A DNA stretch of 64,000 bases. Origin: Alphaproteobacteria bacterium. GTDB taxonomy: Bacteria > Pseudomonadota > Alphaproteobacteria > Puniceispirillales > Marisalimonadaceae. Each line of letters starts with the position of its first letter. Within the stretch, counting starts at the first letter, position 1. Both the position numbers and the translations under genes were made by a program. The DNA is taken from contig SGYL01000001.1 in NCBI GenBank assembly GCA_004213885.1, positions 1-64,000 on the forward strand. Reading direction: 5' to 3'. The notes under the pieces are model-generated. The model saw only the letters and a program-made list of their open reading frames with translations, was not told the DNA's origin and made no database searches. Shown one piece after another: positions 25,968 through 35,343 of the stretch.

Positions 25968-25979
25968 TATTTATACCAA
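25962..25979 (-). promoter_or_regulatory. Sigma-54-like promoter toward the membrane protein and M23 gene
   Basis: On the minus strand TTGGTA...GTGCAA with GG (25977-25976) and GC (25965-25964) exactly 10 bases apart, about 40 bp before the ATG at 25922. Shares its -12 GC with the opposed bactofilin promoter. Confidence 0.6.
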
Positions 25980-26071
25980 AATTGATTGAATTATAATAAA
26001 AACAGATATAGTTTATTATAAATTCAATTTATTATATATTATAAACCTTTATTTAAATTAGGAAAAGTAAA

Positions 26072-26407
26072 ATGGCAAATAAAACTGACGGCGAAGTAGA
26101 AAAATCAATTATATCTTCAGATATGAAGATAAAGGGTAAAATTACGGCTTCTGGAGGGCTTGTCTTGCTTGGAAATGTTGTGGGAGATATTAAATGCAAT
26201 AGTCTATCTATAGAAGAAACTGGAGTTCTTAAAGGAAATATTGATGCAGAGTTAGTTTCGATAGCTGGTAAATTTGATGGCCAAGTTTTATCTGAAGTGG
26301 TTTCAATTCGTTCAACAGGTTCTGTAACTGGTGAAGTCTCATACGATAATATTTCTATCGATGAAGGTGCCAAAGTTGAAGCGCAATTAGGAAAAAAGAA
26401 ACAATAA
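26072..26407 (+). CDS. Bactofilin 1
   Basis: 111 residues. Bactofilin (DUF583) beta-helix: repeated short strands with G at turns (ISSDMKIKGKITASGGLVLLG, then VVGDIKCNSLSIEETGVLKG). Short disordered N-terminus, a basic C-terminal KKKQ. Bactofilins polymerise without nucleotide on the membrane and recruit cell-wall enzymes. First of three tandem paralogs. Confidence 0.93.
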   Translation: MANKTDGEVEKSIISSDMKIKGKITASGGLVLLGNVVGDIKCNSLSIEETGVLKGNIDAELVSIAGKFDGQVLSEVVSIRSTGSVTGEVSYDNISIDEGAKVEAQLGKKKQ

Positions 26408-26438
26408 ATAAAATAAATTTTAGTTAATAGGTGTAGTT

Positions 26439-26816
26439 ATGGCAGAAAAACAAGCAGTTTTAGGAAATGGAGCAAAATTTACAGGAAAAATTAATAATTC
26501 TAAGTCAATAGAAATTAATGGCTCTGTACAAGCAGATTTGGTTACTGAAAAAGTAACTATTGGATCTACAGGTAATTTTAAGGGTGCAGTTAAATCTGAT
26601 CTAGTTGTTATTGCTGGAGAATATGAAGGAAAAATGAAAGCTGACAGCATTTGGCTAACAGAAAGTTCTCGAATAAGTGGTGAAATACATTATAAATCTT
26701 TGCAAATGGATAGAGGTGCAGCTTTGAATTGTCGTGTGGTTCATAATTGGGATAAAAAAGAACAAGCTAAAAAGCAAGAACCAGCTGAAGAAACGCAAAA
26801 CGTTAAAGAAGAATAA
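26439..26816 (+). CDS. Bactofilin 2
   Basis: 125 residues. The same beta-helix core (FTGKINNSKSIEINGSVQADL, then YEGKMKADSIWL) with a longer charged C-terminal tail rich in K, E and Q. 31 bp after bactofilin 1. The paralogs are diverged from each other, so this is an old duplication and they probably have separate roles. Confidence 0.93.
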   Translation: MAEKQAVLGNGAKFTGKINNSKSIEINGSVQADLVTEKVTIGSTGNFKGAVKSDLVVIAGEYEGKMKADSIWLTESSRISGEIHYKSLQMDRGAALNCRVVHNWDKKEQAKKQEPAEETQNVKEE

Positions 26817-26859
26817 AATATTATTCTTAATGATTAAAAATTATTTTAATAGGTGAAAA

Positions 26860-27174
26860 ATGAGTGAAACAACATATATATCAGAAGAATTAATTATGGA
26901 AGGTACATTAGACTCCTCCGGCTCAGCAGTTGTTATTGCTGGAAGGTTTAAAGGGGAATTAAGAGCCAAAGATGTACTATTAGAATCAAATAGTGTTTTT
27001 GATGGTAATTTAATCGCAGATAAAGTTACTTTGGGAGGACTTGTTAAGGGAGAAGTTGCCGCAAATATTCTTAATGTTTCAAGTAGTGCTAGAGTTGAAG
27101 GAAACTTAAAAACAAATTCTTTATCAATTGATCTAGGTGCAGAGGTTGCAGGTAATATTAGTAGGATTTCTTAA
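26860..27174 (+). CDS. Bactofilin 3
   Basis: 104 residues, almost only beta-helix (EELIMEGTLDSSGSAVVIAGRF, then ARVEGNLKTNSLSIDLGAEVAG), with no long tails. Begins 43 bp after bactofilin 2 and ends 1 bp from a convergent gene. Confidence 0.92.
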   Translation: MSETTYISEELIMEGTLDSSGSAVVIAGRFKGELRAKDVLLESNSVFDGNLIADKVTLGGLVKGEVAANILNVSSSARVEGNLKTNSLSIDLGAEVAGNISRIS

Positions 27175-27175
27175 G

Positions 27176-27430
27176 TCAAGTTTTACAAGCGGTCTCAATA
27201 CAATCTTGAAAAAATTGAATTGTATCTTCTTTGCCAATTATCTTAGTTAATTTCATAGCTGCATATCGACCCGAAGAAAGGCTTACAGCAAGCTCATTAT
27301 TTTCAGTGATTGAGTAATTGTTAAGCTTTTCTTCAATTTCATCTCTAATTCTACACAACTTGATTTTTGTTATTAACTGTTCATCATATTTATCTTTGAG
27401 ATGATCATTTAAATTAATTACATTTGCCAT
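27176..27430 (-). CDS. Small helical hypothetical protein
   Basis: 84 residues, unrecognised. Starts MANVINLNDHLKDKYDEQ, predicted mostly helical with a coil in the first half, and ends FFQDCIETACKT. GGGAG ribosome site upstream. Convergent with bactofilin 3 with a 1-bp gap and divergent from the hydrolase gene; resembles small conserved alphaproteobacterial cytosolic proteins in style only. Confidence 0.6.
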   Translation of the reverse strand: MANVINLNDHLKDKYDEQLITKIKLCRIRDEIEEKLNNYSITENNELAVSLSSGRYAAMKLTKIIGKEDTIQFFQDCIETACKT

Positions 27431-27493
27431 TTTAATCTCCCAGTATATAAAATAAATACGACAAAAAATTTAAAATTTAAATAAAAAATTAAG

Positions 27494-28297
27494 ATGAAAT
27501 TTAAAGTTTATAAAAATGAAAAGCAATTGAGCAATGAAGAATTCTATTTTAATGATCAAAAAACAATTTTCATTTTTCATGGTCTTTTTGGTAGAGCAAA
27601 AAATTGGCACTCTATCGCCTTAAGAATAAGTTCAATATTTGATGGTACTATAATAGTTTTTGATTTAAGAAATCATGGAGAAAATAATCCATCAACTGAG
27701 ATTTCTTATTCAATAATGGTTAATGATGTGTATGAATTTATTAAGGAAAAAGATATTAACAAATTTTCAATTATAGGTCATTCAATGGGTGGAAAATTAG
27801 GTATGTTATTTACACTTTTATATCCACAATTTGTAAAACAATTATTCGTAGTAGATATTGCACCGGTTGATTATCCAAGAGAAGACATTGAAATAGTTGA
27901 TCATCTTTTAAAGATAGATATTAAAAAGTGTAAAAGTAGAAAAGATGTTGATATGCAATTATCTAATTATATCAATGATAAAGAATTAAGATCATTTTTA
28001 TTACAAAATTTAAATTTTAATAATGGGATATATTCTTGGTCATTAGATTTAAATACAATTAAAATTGGAATGAAATATTTAAGAGGTTTCCCAATTGACT
28101 TGATTTCAAACGTATCTCATATCGATACCTTGTGTATTTTTGGAGAAAATAGTCCTTATATAAATAAAAAATACAAAGATAAATTCAAAAAATTATTTAC
28201 AAATCTTAAATTTTTTAAAATTGAAGATGCTGGTCACTGGTTACATGTAGAGAAACCACAAGAATTTATTAAGATAATTTCAAAAAAATTAATTTAA
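27494..28297 (+). CDS. Alpha/beta-hydrolase, YbfF-like esterase
   Basis: 267 residues. Oxyanion HGLFGRAKNW, nucleophile elbow GHSMGGKLG (Ser about residue 95), and the final histidine in DAGHWLHVEKP. FGENSPYI matches the NSPY region of YbfF esterases. Physiological substrate unknown. Followed 31 bp later by purU. Confidence 0.85.
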   Translation: MKFKVYKNEKQLSNEEFYFNDQKTIFIFHGLFGRAKNWHSIALRISSIFDGTIIVFDLRNHGENNPSTEISYSIMVNDVYEFIKEKDINKFSIIGHSMGGKLGMLFTLLYPQFVKQLFVVDIAPVDYPREDIEIVDHLLKIDIKKCKSRKDVDMQLSNYINDKELRSFLLQNLNFNNGIYSWSLDLNTIKIGMKYLRGFPIDLISNVSHIDTLCIFGENSPYINKKYKDKFKKLFTNLKFFKIEDAGHWLHVEKPQEFIKIISKKLI

Positions 28298-28328
28298 TTT
28301 AATTATTAATTACAATATAAGAATACAC

Positions 28329-29198
28329 ATGGATAAAAATAAAATTTATTTATTGCGTTTAAACTGTAAGGATCAAGTTGGTATCGTCTCGAAGATATCA
28401 ACTCTTTTGGCGAATAAAAACTGTAATATTATTGAATCTAAACAGTTTACTGATCAGGATACAAATAGCTTTTTTATCAGACAAAGTTTTCAACTGCCAA
28501 ATGAATTAAGCATAGAAACTATTAACAATGAATTTAAAAGTTTATCAAATATTTTAAATGCTAATTATGAAATTAGACATATACATAAAACACTTAAAAC
28601 TCTTATTTTGGCATCAAAACTTGATCATTGTCTAATCGAACTTATTAATAAAACAAAAAATAATAACTTAAATTTATCGATTGAAGCAGTTATATCAAAC
28701 CATAATGATTTAAAAAAAATAACTTCGTTAGAAAATTTACCTTTTTATCACTTTCCAATTAATAATGATAAGTTGAAGCAGGAGAAACGAATCATTGAAT
28801 TTATAGATGAAAAAAAAATTGATATTATAATTCTAGCTAGATACATGCAAATTTTGTCTAGAAATTTTGTTGATCAATTTTATGGAAAAATTATAAATAT
28901 CCATCACAGTTTTTTACCAAGTTTTAAAGGTGCAAAACCTTACCATCAAGCTTTTGAACGAGGAGTTAAAATAATTGGAGCAACAGCTCATTTTGTTAAT
29001 CAAAATTTAGATGAGGGACCTATAATTGAACAAGATGTTGAAAAAGTTGATCATGAACTAAGTCCAAGTGATTTAGTAACAATTGGAAAAGATATTGAGG
29101 CAAGAGTTTTGTATAAAGCTATAAAAAACTTTAGTGAGGGTAGAGTTTTTTTAAATGGGAAAAAAACTATTGTGTTTAAAGGAGACAAAATTTTATGA
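28329..29198 (+). CDS. purU: Formyltetrahydrofolate deformylase
   Basis: 289 residues. N-terminal ACT domain (about 7-80, DQVGIVSKISTLLANKNCNI), then the formyltransferase fold with ihHSFLPSFKGAKPYHQAF and GATAHFVNQNLDEGPII, which carry the catalytic Asn-His-Asp set. Hydrolyses 10-formyl-THF to formate and THF. Overlaps trxB by 4 bp. Confidence 0.95.
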   Translation: MDKNKIYLLRLNCKDQVGIVSKISTLLANKNCNIIESKQFTDQDTNSFFIRQSFQLPNELSIETINNEFKSLSNILNANYEIRHIHKTLKTLILASKLDHCLIELINKTKNNNLNLSIEAVISNHNDLKKITSLENLPFYHFPINNDKLKQEKRIIEFIDEKKIDIIILARYMQILSRNFVDQFYGKIINIHHSFLPSFKGAKPYHQAFERGVKIIGATAHFVNQNLDEGPIIEQDVEKVDHELSPSDLVTIGKDIEARVLYKAIKNFSEGRVFLNGKKTIVFKGDKIL

Positions 29199-30130
29199 AT
29201 GATATTTTAAGAGATATTGTCATTATCGGCACAGGTTCTGCTGGACTTACTGCTGGAATTTATGCAGCTAGAGCAAATTTAAAACCTCTAATTTTGGAAG
29301 GTCTTCAACCAGGTGGACAATTAACTATTACAACTGATGTTGAAAATTATCCTGGGTTCTCTGATGTTGTTCAAGGTCCTTGGCTTATGGATCAAATGAA
29401 ATCACAAGCTTTAAACGTAGGTGCAGAAATAATAAACGAACTAGTTACGAGTGTAGACTTTACTGAGAAATTAAAAATAATTAAATGTGATAGTGGCAAA
29501 ATCATTAAAACAAAATCTGTCATAATTTGTACTGGAGCACAAGCTCGTTGGCTTGGAATAGAGAGTGAAAAAAAATTTAATGGTAGAGGTGTCTCTGCTT
29601 GTGCAACTTGTGACGGTTTTTTTTATAGAAATAAGAATGTTGCAGTTATTGGTGGTGGAAACACAGCTGTTGAAGAGGCATTATATCTATCTAAAATATG
29701 TTCAAAAGTAATTTTAATTCATAGAAGAGATAATTTGAGAGCTGAAAAAATATTGCAAGATAGAGTTTTTTCTAGAGAGAATATCGATTTTTTGTGGAAT
29801 TATGTAGTCGAAGATTTTATTGGAAATGATAAAGGCTTAAATTGTTTGAACTTAATATCTACTAAAGACAACTCAAAAAAAAGTATTAATGTAGATGGAG
29901 CATTTGTAGCTATTGGTCATGTTCCTTCTACTGCATGTTTTACAAATCAAATTCTTTTAGACAAAGAAGGGTATATTGAAGTTACAGAAAAGGGGTCTAC
30001 CTTAACAAATATTAAAGGTGTATTTGCTGCTGGTGATTGTGTTGACAAAATATATAGACAAGCCATTACAGCTGCAGGCATGGGTTGCATGGCTGCTTTA
30101 GATGCTGAAAAATGGTTGCAAGAATCTTAA
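29195..30130 (+). CDS. trxB: Thioredoxin reductase
   Basis: 311 residues, normal length. FAD motif GTGSAGLTAGIYAARA, redox-active CATC (CATCDGFFYRN), NADPH motif GGGNTAVEEALYL, and the C-terminal FAD motif GVFAAGDCVD. Reduces thioredoxin with NADPH. ATG overlaps the purU stop. Convergent with the polyamine operon, with only 1 bp between. Confidence 0.97.
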   Translation: MNDILRDIVIIGTGSAGLTAGIYAARANLKPLILEGLQPGGQLTITTDVENYPGFSDVVQGPWLMDQMKSQALNVGAEIINELVTSVDFTEKLKIIKCDSGKIIKTKSVIICTGAQARWLGIESEKKFNGRGVSACATCDGFFYRNKNVAVIGGGNTAVEEALYLSKICSKVILIHRRDNLRAEKILQDRVFSRENIDFLWNYVVEDFIGNDKGLNCLNLISTKDNSKKSINVDGAFVAIGHVPSTACFTNQILLDKEGYIEVTEKGSTLTNIKGVFAAGDCVDKIYRQAITAAGMGCMAALDAEKWLQES

Positions 30131-30131
30131 T

Positions 30132-30998
30132 TTATTTTAAACAAAGCTTCATTAAATCATATATAATATTTGCAGACAAATAATCATAAGCATGAAAATT
30201 TTCTATTGGAGCATATTCAACATAATCGATTCCTATAATTTTTTTGTTTTCGATTAATTTTTCTAAAATTAAAAAAGTTTCATTGTAATATAATCCATTT
30301 GGAACTGGTGTTCCAGTCGCAGGCATTATAGATGGATCTAAGCAATCTGAATCAAATGTGATGTAAATATTTTTTGGAAAGTTTTTGGGTAATCTAATAT
30401 TCGGATTTTTTCTGTAGTCTTCTATGCTTTTGTAATTAATATTGAATTCATCTCTTAATTTAATCTCTTCATCAGATTGAGCTCTAACACCAAATTGAAA
30501 TATTGGAATATTTTCTTTATGTATTTTATACATCACAGTTGCATGAGAATTCACACTTCCATTATATGTTTTTCTTAAATCAGCATGAGCATCAAATTGT
30601 ATTATGCCAAAATCTTGATTAATGTTATTAAATTTTTTTTTAAATCCCTTTATAACACCAAATGTCAAACTGTGTTCGCCGCCAATACAAACAGGAATTT
30701 TATCTTTTTTTAAAATATCAAAAATTAAATTCTCTATATTTTGAAATATTGAGTTGAAATTTAATGAACAATCAAATGCATCATGTGTATATATACCAAA
30801 ATCACATGGGCTATTGTGATTTCTTTCAAGCTGATTACTGGCATTAATTATAATTTCTGGAGCTTTAGATGTCCCTGTGCCGTAAGATACAGTTTTTTCT
30901 AAAGGTATAGGTAAAATGTGAAATTTAGAAAAATTGAAACTTTTTTCTTTTACAGATAATTCTTCTCCCAAAAATAAATTTTTTTTTAAATTTAACAT
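30132..30998 (-). CDS. speB: Agmatinase / ureohydrolase
   Basis: 288 residues from ATG 30998; a TTG at 31016 would add six residues inside nspC. Ureohydrolase manganese motifs: GGEHSLTFG, FDAHADLR and DSDCLDPSIMPATGTPVP. With speA upstream in the same operon it most likely converts agmatine to putrescine and urea. Last gene of the polyamine operon. Confidence 0.9.
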   Translation of the reverse strand: MLNLKKNLFLGEELSVKEKSFNFSKFHILPIPLEKTVSYGTGTSKAPEIIINASNQLERNHNSPCDFGIYTHDAFDCSLNFNSIFQNIENLIFDILKKDKIPVCIGGEHSLTFGVIKGFKKKFNNINQDFGIIQFDAHADLRKTYNGSVNSHATVMYKIHKENIPIFQFGVRAQSDEEIKLRDEFNINYKSIEDYRKNPNIRLPKNFPKNIYITFDSDCLDPSIMPATGTPVPNGLYYNETFLILEKLIENKKIIGIDYVEYAPIENFHAYDYLSANIIYDLMKLCLK

Positions 30999-30999
30999 T

Positions 31000-32169
31000 T
31001 TAATTTCTTGTTTCAAAATCTTTGAAATGAAAAGATTTGATTATTTTAAAATCATTATTATCACTATTCCATAATACAACTTCAGGATGGTTAATCCCAT
31101 TAAAAAAATTAGTTTTCACTAATGTATAATGCGCTTGATCCAAGAATACAACTTTATCTCCTATATTAGGATTTTTTAAAAAATAATATTCTCCAATAAT
31201 ATCTCCAGCTAAACAACTTGGTCCACCTAAAACAACTTTTTTTCCTTTAACTGGTTCATTCATTAATGTTGGTCTATATGGAGCTTCGATTACGTCTGGC
31301 ATGTGACAAACAGGACTTATATCTGTGATGCCAATATTTGGAATTTTGTTATTATCTCCTTGAATGTAATCTAAAATTTCACCAACCAAAATACCTGATT
31401 CAAAAACAACAGCTTCGCCAGGTTCTAATATAATTTGACAATTTGTTTTTGCTTTTAATTCTAAAAGAAAATTAGTTAGTTTAGTTAATTTATAATCTGA
31501 TCTGGTTATGTGGTGTCCACCTCCTAAATTGATCCATTCTAAGTTTTTAACTACATTTTTTAAATAAGGCCAAATCTTATTCCATGTATTTTCTAAAGCA
31601 TCAAAATTTTGTTCGCATAAAGAGTGAAAATGAATTCCTTTAATATAGGTAAAGTCAATTTTATCTAATTGATTTATATGAATGCCTAGACGAGAATTTA
31701 AATTTGAAGAATTATACTTAGAAACATCAACTTCAGAATATAAAGGGTTTATTCTAACGCCAATATCTATGTTTTTATTTACACATAATTTTTTGTATTT
31801 GTTGATCTGTGAAATAGAATTAAAAGTCACGTGTTGTGAACATTTTAAAATTTCATCAAATTCAGATTCTTTAAATGCAGGTGAATAAGTACTAATTAAA
31901 CCTCCAAAGTATTTTTTACCAAGTTTTGCTTCATTTAAACCGGATGCACAAACACCATCTAGCACATTTGAAATAATAGGAAGTAAACTTTTAAGAGAAA
32001 ATGCTTTTAATGCTAAAAGAATTTTAACGTTCGTATCAGTTTTTAATTTATGAAATATTTCTAAATTATCATTAATAACCTTAGTATCAATTACATAACT
32101 AGGAGAAGAAATTTTAGATAAATCAAGGTTTTTAAAATATTTTTTATTGACTTTAACGGTTTTAAGCAT
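31000..32169 (-). CDS. nspC: Carboxynorspermidine / carboxyspermidine decarboxylase
   Basis: 389 residues of the alanine-racemase-fold, PLP-dependent family. Lysine in LLALKAFSLKS near residue 50, then GIHFHSLCEQ, the glycine-rich NLGGGHHITR, EPGEAVV, and CHMPDVIE near the active cysteine. Decarboxylates carboxyspermidine (or carboxynorspermidine) to the triamine. Placed right after the dehydrogenase that makes its substrate. Confidence 0.93.
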   Translation of the reverse strand: MLKTVKVNKKYFKNLDLSKISSPSYVIDTKVINDNLEIFHKLKTDTNVKILLALKAFSLKSLLPIISNVLDGVCASGLNEAKLGKKYFGGLISTYSPAFKESEFDEILKCSQHVTFNSISQINKYKKLCVNKNIDIGVRINPLYSEVDVSKYNSSNLNSRLGIHINQLDKIDFTYIKGIHFHSLCEQNFDALENTWNKIWPYLKNVVKNLEWINLGGGHHITRSDYKLTKLTNFLLELKAKTNCQIILEPGEAVVFESGILVGEILDYIQGDNNKIPNIGITDISPVCHMPDVIEAPYRPTLMNEPVKGKKVVLGGPSCLAGDIIGEYYFLKNPNIGDKVVFLDQAHYTLVKTNFFNGINHPEVVLWNSDNNDFKIIKSFHFKDFETRN

Positions 32170-32170
32170 T

Positions 32171-33376
32171 TTAGAAGTTTACAGGTTTATCTAATTCAAC
32201 AACTTTGTTTGGTAGTCCATATAGTTTTAAAGCATCTATAAATGGATCAGGGTCAAATTGTTCTAAATTCCAAACACCAGGTTTAAACCATGTTTTATTT
32301 AATATTAATAAAGATCCAATCATTGCTGGAACACCAGTTGTATAAGAAACAGCTTGACTTTCCACTTCTTCAAAACATTTCTTATGATCACAAACATTAT
32401 AACAGTAAATTGTTTTAATTTTTTTATTTTTTAGACCACTAATTATTGTTCCTATGCAAGTTTTACCTTTTGTATTTTCCCCTAAAGATTTTGGATCTGG
32501 TAAAACTTCTTTTAAGAACTCAAGTGGTATAATGTCCATATTTTTGAATTTTATTGGTTTGATAGAAGTTAGACCAACATTTTGTAAAACATTTAAGTAA
32601 TTCAAGTATTGATCTCCAAATGTCATCCAAAATCTTGCTTGTTTTAAATCTCTAAAATTTTTTACTAAACTTTCAAGTTCTTCGTGGTACATAAGATACA
32701 TGTTTCTTTTACCAACCTCTGGAAAATCAAATTCAATTTTTTTAGATAATGGATCACCAGTTATCCATTTTCCATTTTTATAAAATTTACTTTTTTGTGT
32801 AATTTCTCTTATATTTATTTCTGGATTAAAATTAGTTGCAAAATGTTGACCATGATCTCCACCATTGCAATCTAAAATATCTAAATAGTGAATTTCATCC
32901 AAATAATGTTTTTTAATATAAGCTGTATAAACATTTGTAACTCCTGGATCAAAACCAGAACCAAGTAGTCCCATCAAATTTTTTTCTTTAAATTTATTAT
33001 TTAATTCCCATTGCCATTTGTATTCGAACTTTGCTTCATCTCTGGGTTCATAGTTAGCAGTATCTAAATAATTAACATTTTTATTTAAACAAGCTTGCAT
33101 TATATTTAGATCCTGGTAAGGCAAGGCCAAATTTACAACTAGTTCAGGAGTGTATTTTGATATAATCTTTGATGTTTCAGAAATATTATCTGCATCCAAT
33201 TCTTCGATATTAATATCAAGATTATATTTTTTTTTTATTTGTTTTTGAATTTTTTTACAATTATCAATTGTCCTACTTGCCAAAGTTATTTCTTTAAAAT
33301 TATTTGATAATTGAGCCATTTTATGAATTGCTACAGAAGAAACTCCACCTGCACCGATGATAAGGATTTTACTCAC
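32171..33376 (-). CDS. Carboxynorspermidine synthase (saccharopine dehydrogenase-like)
   Basis: 401 residues from GTG 33376, chosen because GAGG lies 5 bases upstream; a second in-frame GTG at 33382 sits on that site. NAD(P) motif ILIIGAGGVSSVAIHK, and the family signature GSGFDPGVTNVY. Condenses a diamine (putrescine here) with aspartate semialdehyde and reduces the Schiff base. Its location between speA and nspC supports this role over lysine metabolism. Confidence 0.92.
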   Translation of the reverse strand: MSKILIIGAGGVSSVAIHKMAQLSNNFKEITLASRTIDNCKKIQKQIKKKYNLDINIEELDADNISETSKIISKYTPELVVNLALPYQDLNIMQACLNKNVNYLDTANYEPRDEAKFEYKWQWELNNKFKEKNLMGLLGSGFDPGVTNVYTAYIKKHYLDEIHYLDILDCNGGDHGQHFATNFNPEINIREITQKSKFYKNGKWITGDPLSKKIEFDFPEVGKRNMYLMYHEELESLVKNFRDLKQARFWMTFGDQYLNYLNVLQNVGLTSIKPIKFKNMDIIPLEFLKEVLPDPKSLGENTKGKTCIGTIISGLKNKKIKTIYCYNVCDHKKCFEEVESQAVSYTTGVPAMIGSLLILNKTWFKPGVWNLEQFDPDPFIDALKLYGLPNKVVELDKPVNF

Positions 33377-33387
33377 AACCACCTCGA

Positions 33388-35262
33388 TTAATTTTCAAAA
33401 TAAGTATAACCATCTATAGACGCTTTAAAATTTTTTAACAATTGATTTTTTTCATTATTACTGATTAGGTTTTTTTTGTAGAATCTATTAGTTTTTTCAG
33501 AAAATATTTTTAAAACTTCACTTGATGAATATTCAACATAACTCAAAACTTGAGAAATTTTATCTCCAATTTGTTCATGTACAATTTTGAATTTACCATT
33601 ATCTTCTAATTTTACTGTTGATATATTTGTGTCACCGAATAAATTATGAAGATCTCCTAGAGTTTCTTGGTAAGCACCAATAAAAAAAACACCTAAATAA
33701 TATTCTTCATTTTTTTTTATCTCATGTATTGGTAATGTATCTTTTATTCCGTCATTTAAGACAAACTTTGCAATCATACCGTCACTATCACAAGTAATAT
33801 CATTAAGAATGACACGTTTATTTGGTTTACGATTTAGTTTTTGAATTGGTGCTATTGGATGTAACTGATCTATTGCCCACATATCAGGTAAACTTTGAAA
33901 TAATGAAAAATTCCCATGATATATATCAGCTAAATTATTCAATTTGTTTGATATCGGATTAGAATTTAATTTTTTTTCTTCTACAAATGCTTTAATTTTA
34001 TTTAAAACAAATAAATATGTTTTTTCAATTTTAGAAATTTCTGACAAATTTATTTGGCCATTCCTAAATAAAACTCTCAATTCGTCTCTATAATAATTAA
34101 GATCATTAAAACATTCTTGTATTCTATTTTCATTAATGTAATTTAAGATTTGTATCATATAAGATAAATAGATATGGTCTTTTTTATTTAAGATTGGGCA
34201 TGACTTTACATCAAAAATAGTTGTATCTAAGATATTGAAAACTAAAATAGAGCTTGGAGCTACTGTTGCTCTTCCAGATTCTGTTATTACTATAGGATGA
34301 TTAATTTTTGCTTTGTCGAATTCAAGTTTGAGAGTTTCAACTATGTTAATACAATATTCTTCCATTGAGTAATTAATAGAATGAAATTTTGATTTGTTTT
34401 CGCCGGTATAATCAACACCAAGACCTCCACCCAAATCTATAAATTTCAATGGTGCTCCGAAATTAGAAATTTCAACAAAAAATCTACAAGCTTCTTGAGT
34501 ATATTTCCTTATTTCTATGATATCTGGTACTTGACTACCTAGGTGAGAATGTTGAAGAATTAAGCAATCTAATAATTGATTTTTTTTTAATTTATTAAGA
34601 GCTTCTGTGATTTTATCTACGGGAAGCCCAAAAGCACTTCTATCACCACTTGATTGAGACCATTTTCCACTTATTAAATTTGTTAGCTTAATTCTTACAC
34701 CTAATAAAGGTTTAATTTTAAGTGAATTAGATATTTTGATAATCAAATCTAGTTCTTTAAGACTTTCAATTACAAGTATAGTTTTGATATCAATTTTGTT
34801 TGAAAGTAATGATAACTTTACAAATTCTTCATCTTTTGTTCCATTGCAAACAATTAGCGCATTTTTAGTTAAGTTTTGACTTAAAGCTATTAGTAATTCA
34901 GCTTTTGAACCAACTTCTAATCCAGAATTAAATTTTTTACTGTATTTGACTACGTTTTTTATAACTTGAGATTGTTGATTAACTTTTATTGGATAAATAC
35001 TCTTAAATTTATTTTTATATCCAATGGTTTTAATAGAGTTATTAAAATTTTCATTAATTTCTTTAATCATAAACTCTAAATAATTAGCAACACGAATGAT
35101 ATAAGGAGGGGATAGTTTTTGGTTTAGTTTCTTTACAATTTTAGTAAGGTCAATAGGGTTGCTTTGTTTTTTTAGAGGATTTAATAAACCTAGATTTCCA
35201 TTTTCTAGTATTTTGAAGAAACCTTTACCCCATTTTTCTATGCCATAAATATCATTTGTCAT
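33388..35262 (-). CDS. speA: Biosynthetic arginine decarboxylase
   Basis: 624 residues, near the usual 630. PLP lysine in YPIKVNQQSQVIKN, GLEVGSKAELL, HSHLGSQVPDI, and LGGGLGVDY are all present. Makes agmatine from arginine, the entry to the putrescine route with the downstream speB. First gene of the four-gene operon, with a candidate promoter so close that the mRNA may be leaderless. Confidence 0.97.
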   Translation of the reverse strand: MTNDIYGIEKWGKGFFKILENGNLGLLNPLKKQSNPIDLTKIVKKLNQKLSPPYIIRVANYLEFMIKEINENFNNSIKTIGYKNKFKSIYPIKVNQQSQVIKNVVKYSKKFNSGLEVGSKAELLIALSQNLTKNALIVCNGTKDEEFVKLSLLSNKIDIKTILVIESLKELDLIIKISNSLKIKPLLGVRIKLTNLISGKWSQSSGDRSAFGLPVDKITEALNKLKKNQLLDCLILQHSHLGSQVPDIIEIRKYTQEACRFFVEISNFGAPLKFIDLGGGLGVDYTGENKSKFHSINYSMEEYCINIVETLKLEFDKAKINHPIVITESGRATVAPSSILVFNILDTTIFDVKSCPILNKKDHIYLSYMIQILNYINENRIQECFNDLNYYRDELRVLFRNGQINLSEISKIEKTYLFVLNKIKAFVEEKKLNSNPISNKLNNLADIYHGNFSLFQSLPDMWAIDQLHPIAPIQKLNRKPNKRVILNDITCDSDGMIAKFVLNDGIKDTLPIHEIKKNEEYYLGVFFIGAYQETLGDLHNLFGDTNISTVKLEDNGKFKIVHEQIGDKISQVLSYVEYSSSEVLKIFSEKTNRFYKKNLISNNEKNQLLKNFKASIDGYTYFEN

Positions 35263-35269
35263 AATCGCT

Positions 35270-35297
35270 TTATTAGAGGTAAAAATAATTTATTCAA
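35270..35297 (-). promoter_or_regulatory. Candidate promoter of the polyamine operon
   Basis: Minus strand: -35 TTGAAT (35292-35297), 16-bp spacer, -10 TAATAA (35270-35275). Only 7 bases separate the -10 from the speA ATG and no ribosome site is visible, which fits a leaderless transcript. Confidence 0.4.
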
Positions 35298-35314
35298 GTA
35301 AATTTTAATAATTA

Positions 35315-35343
35315 TTGAAACATCTAATTCATCGATATATATA
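35315..35343 (+). promoter_or_regulatory. Candidate promoter of msrA
   Basis: -35 TTGAAA (35315-35320), 17-bp spacer, -10 TATATA (35338-35343). The msrA ATG begins 6 bases later with no ribosome site, again fitting a leaderless transcript. Confidence 0.45.
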
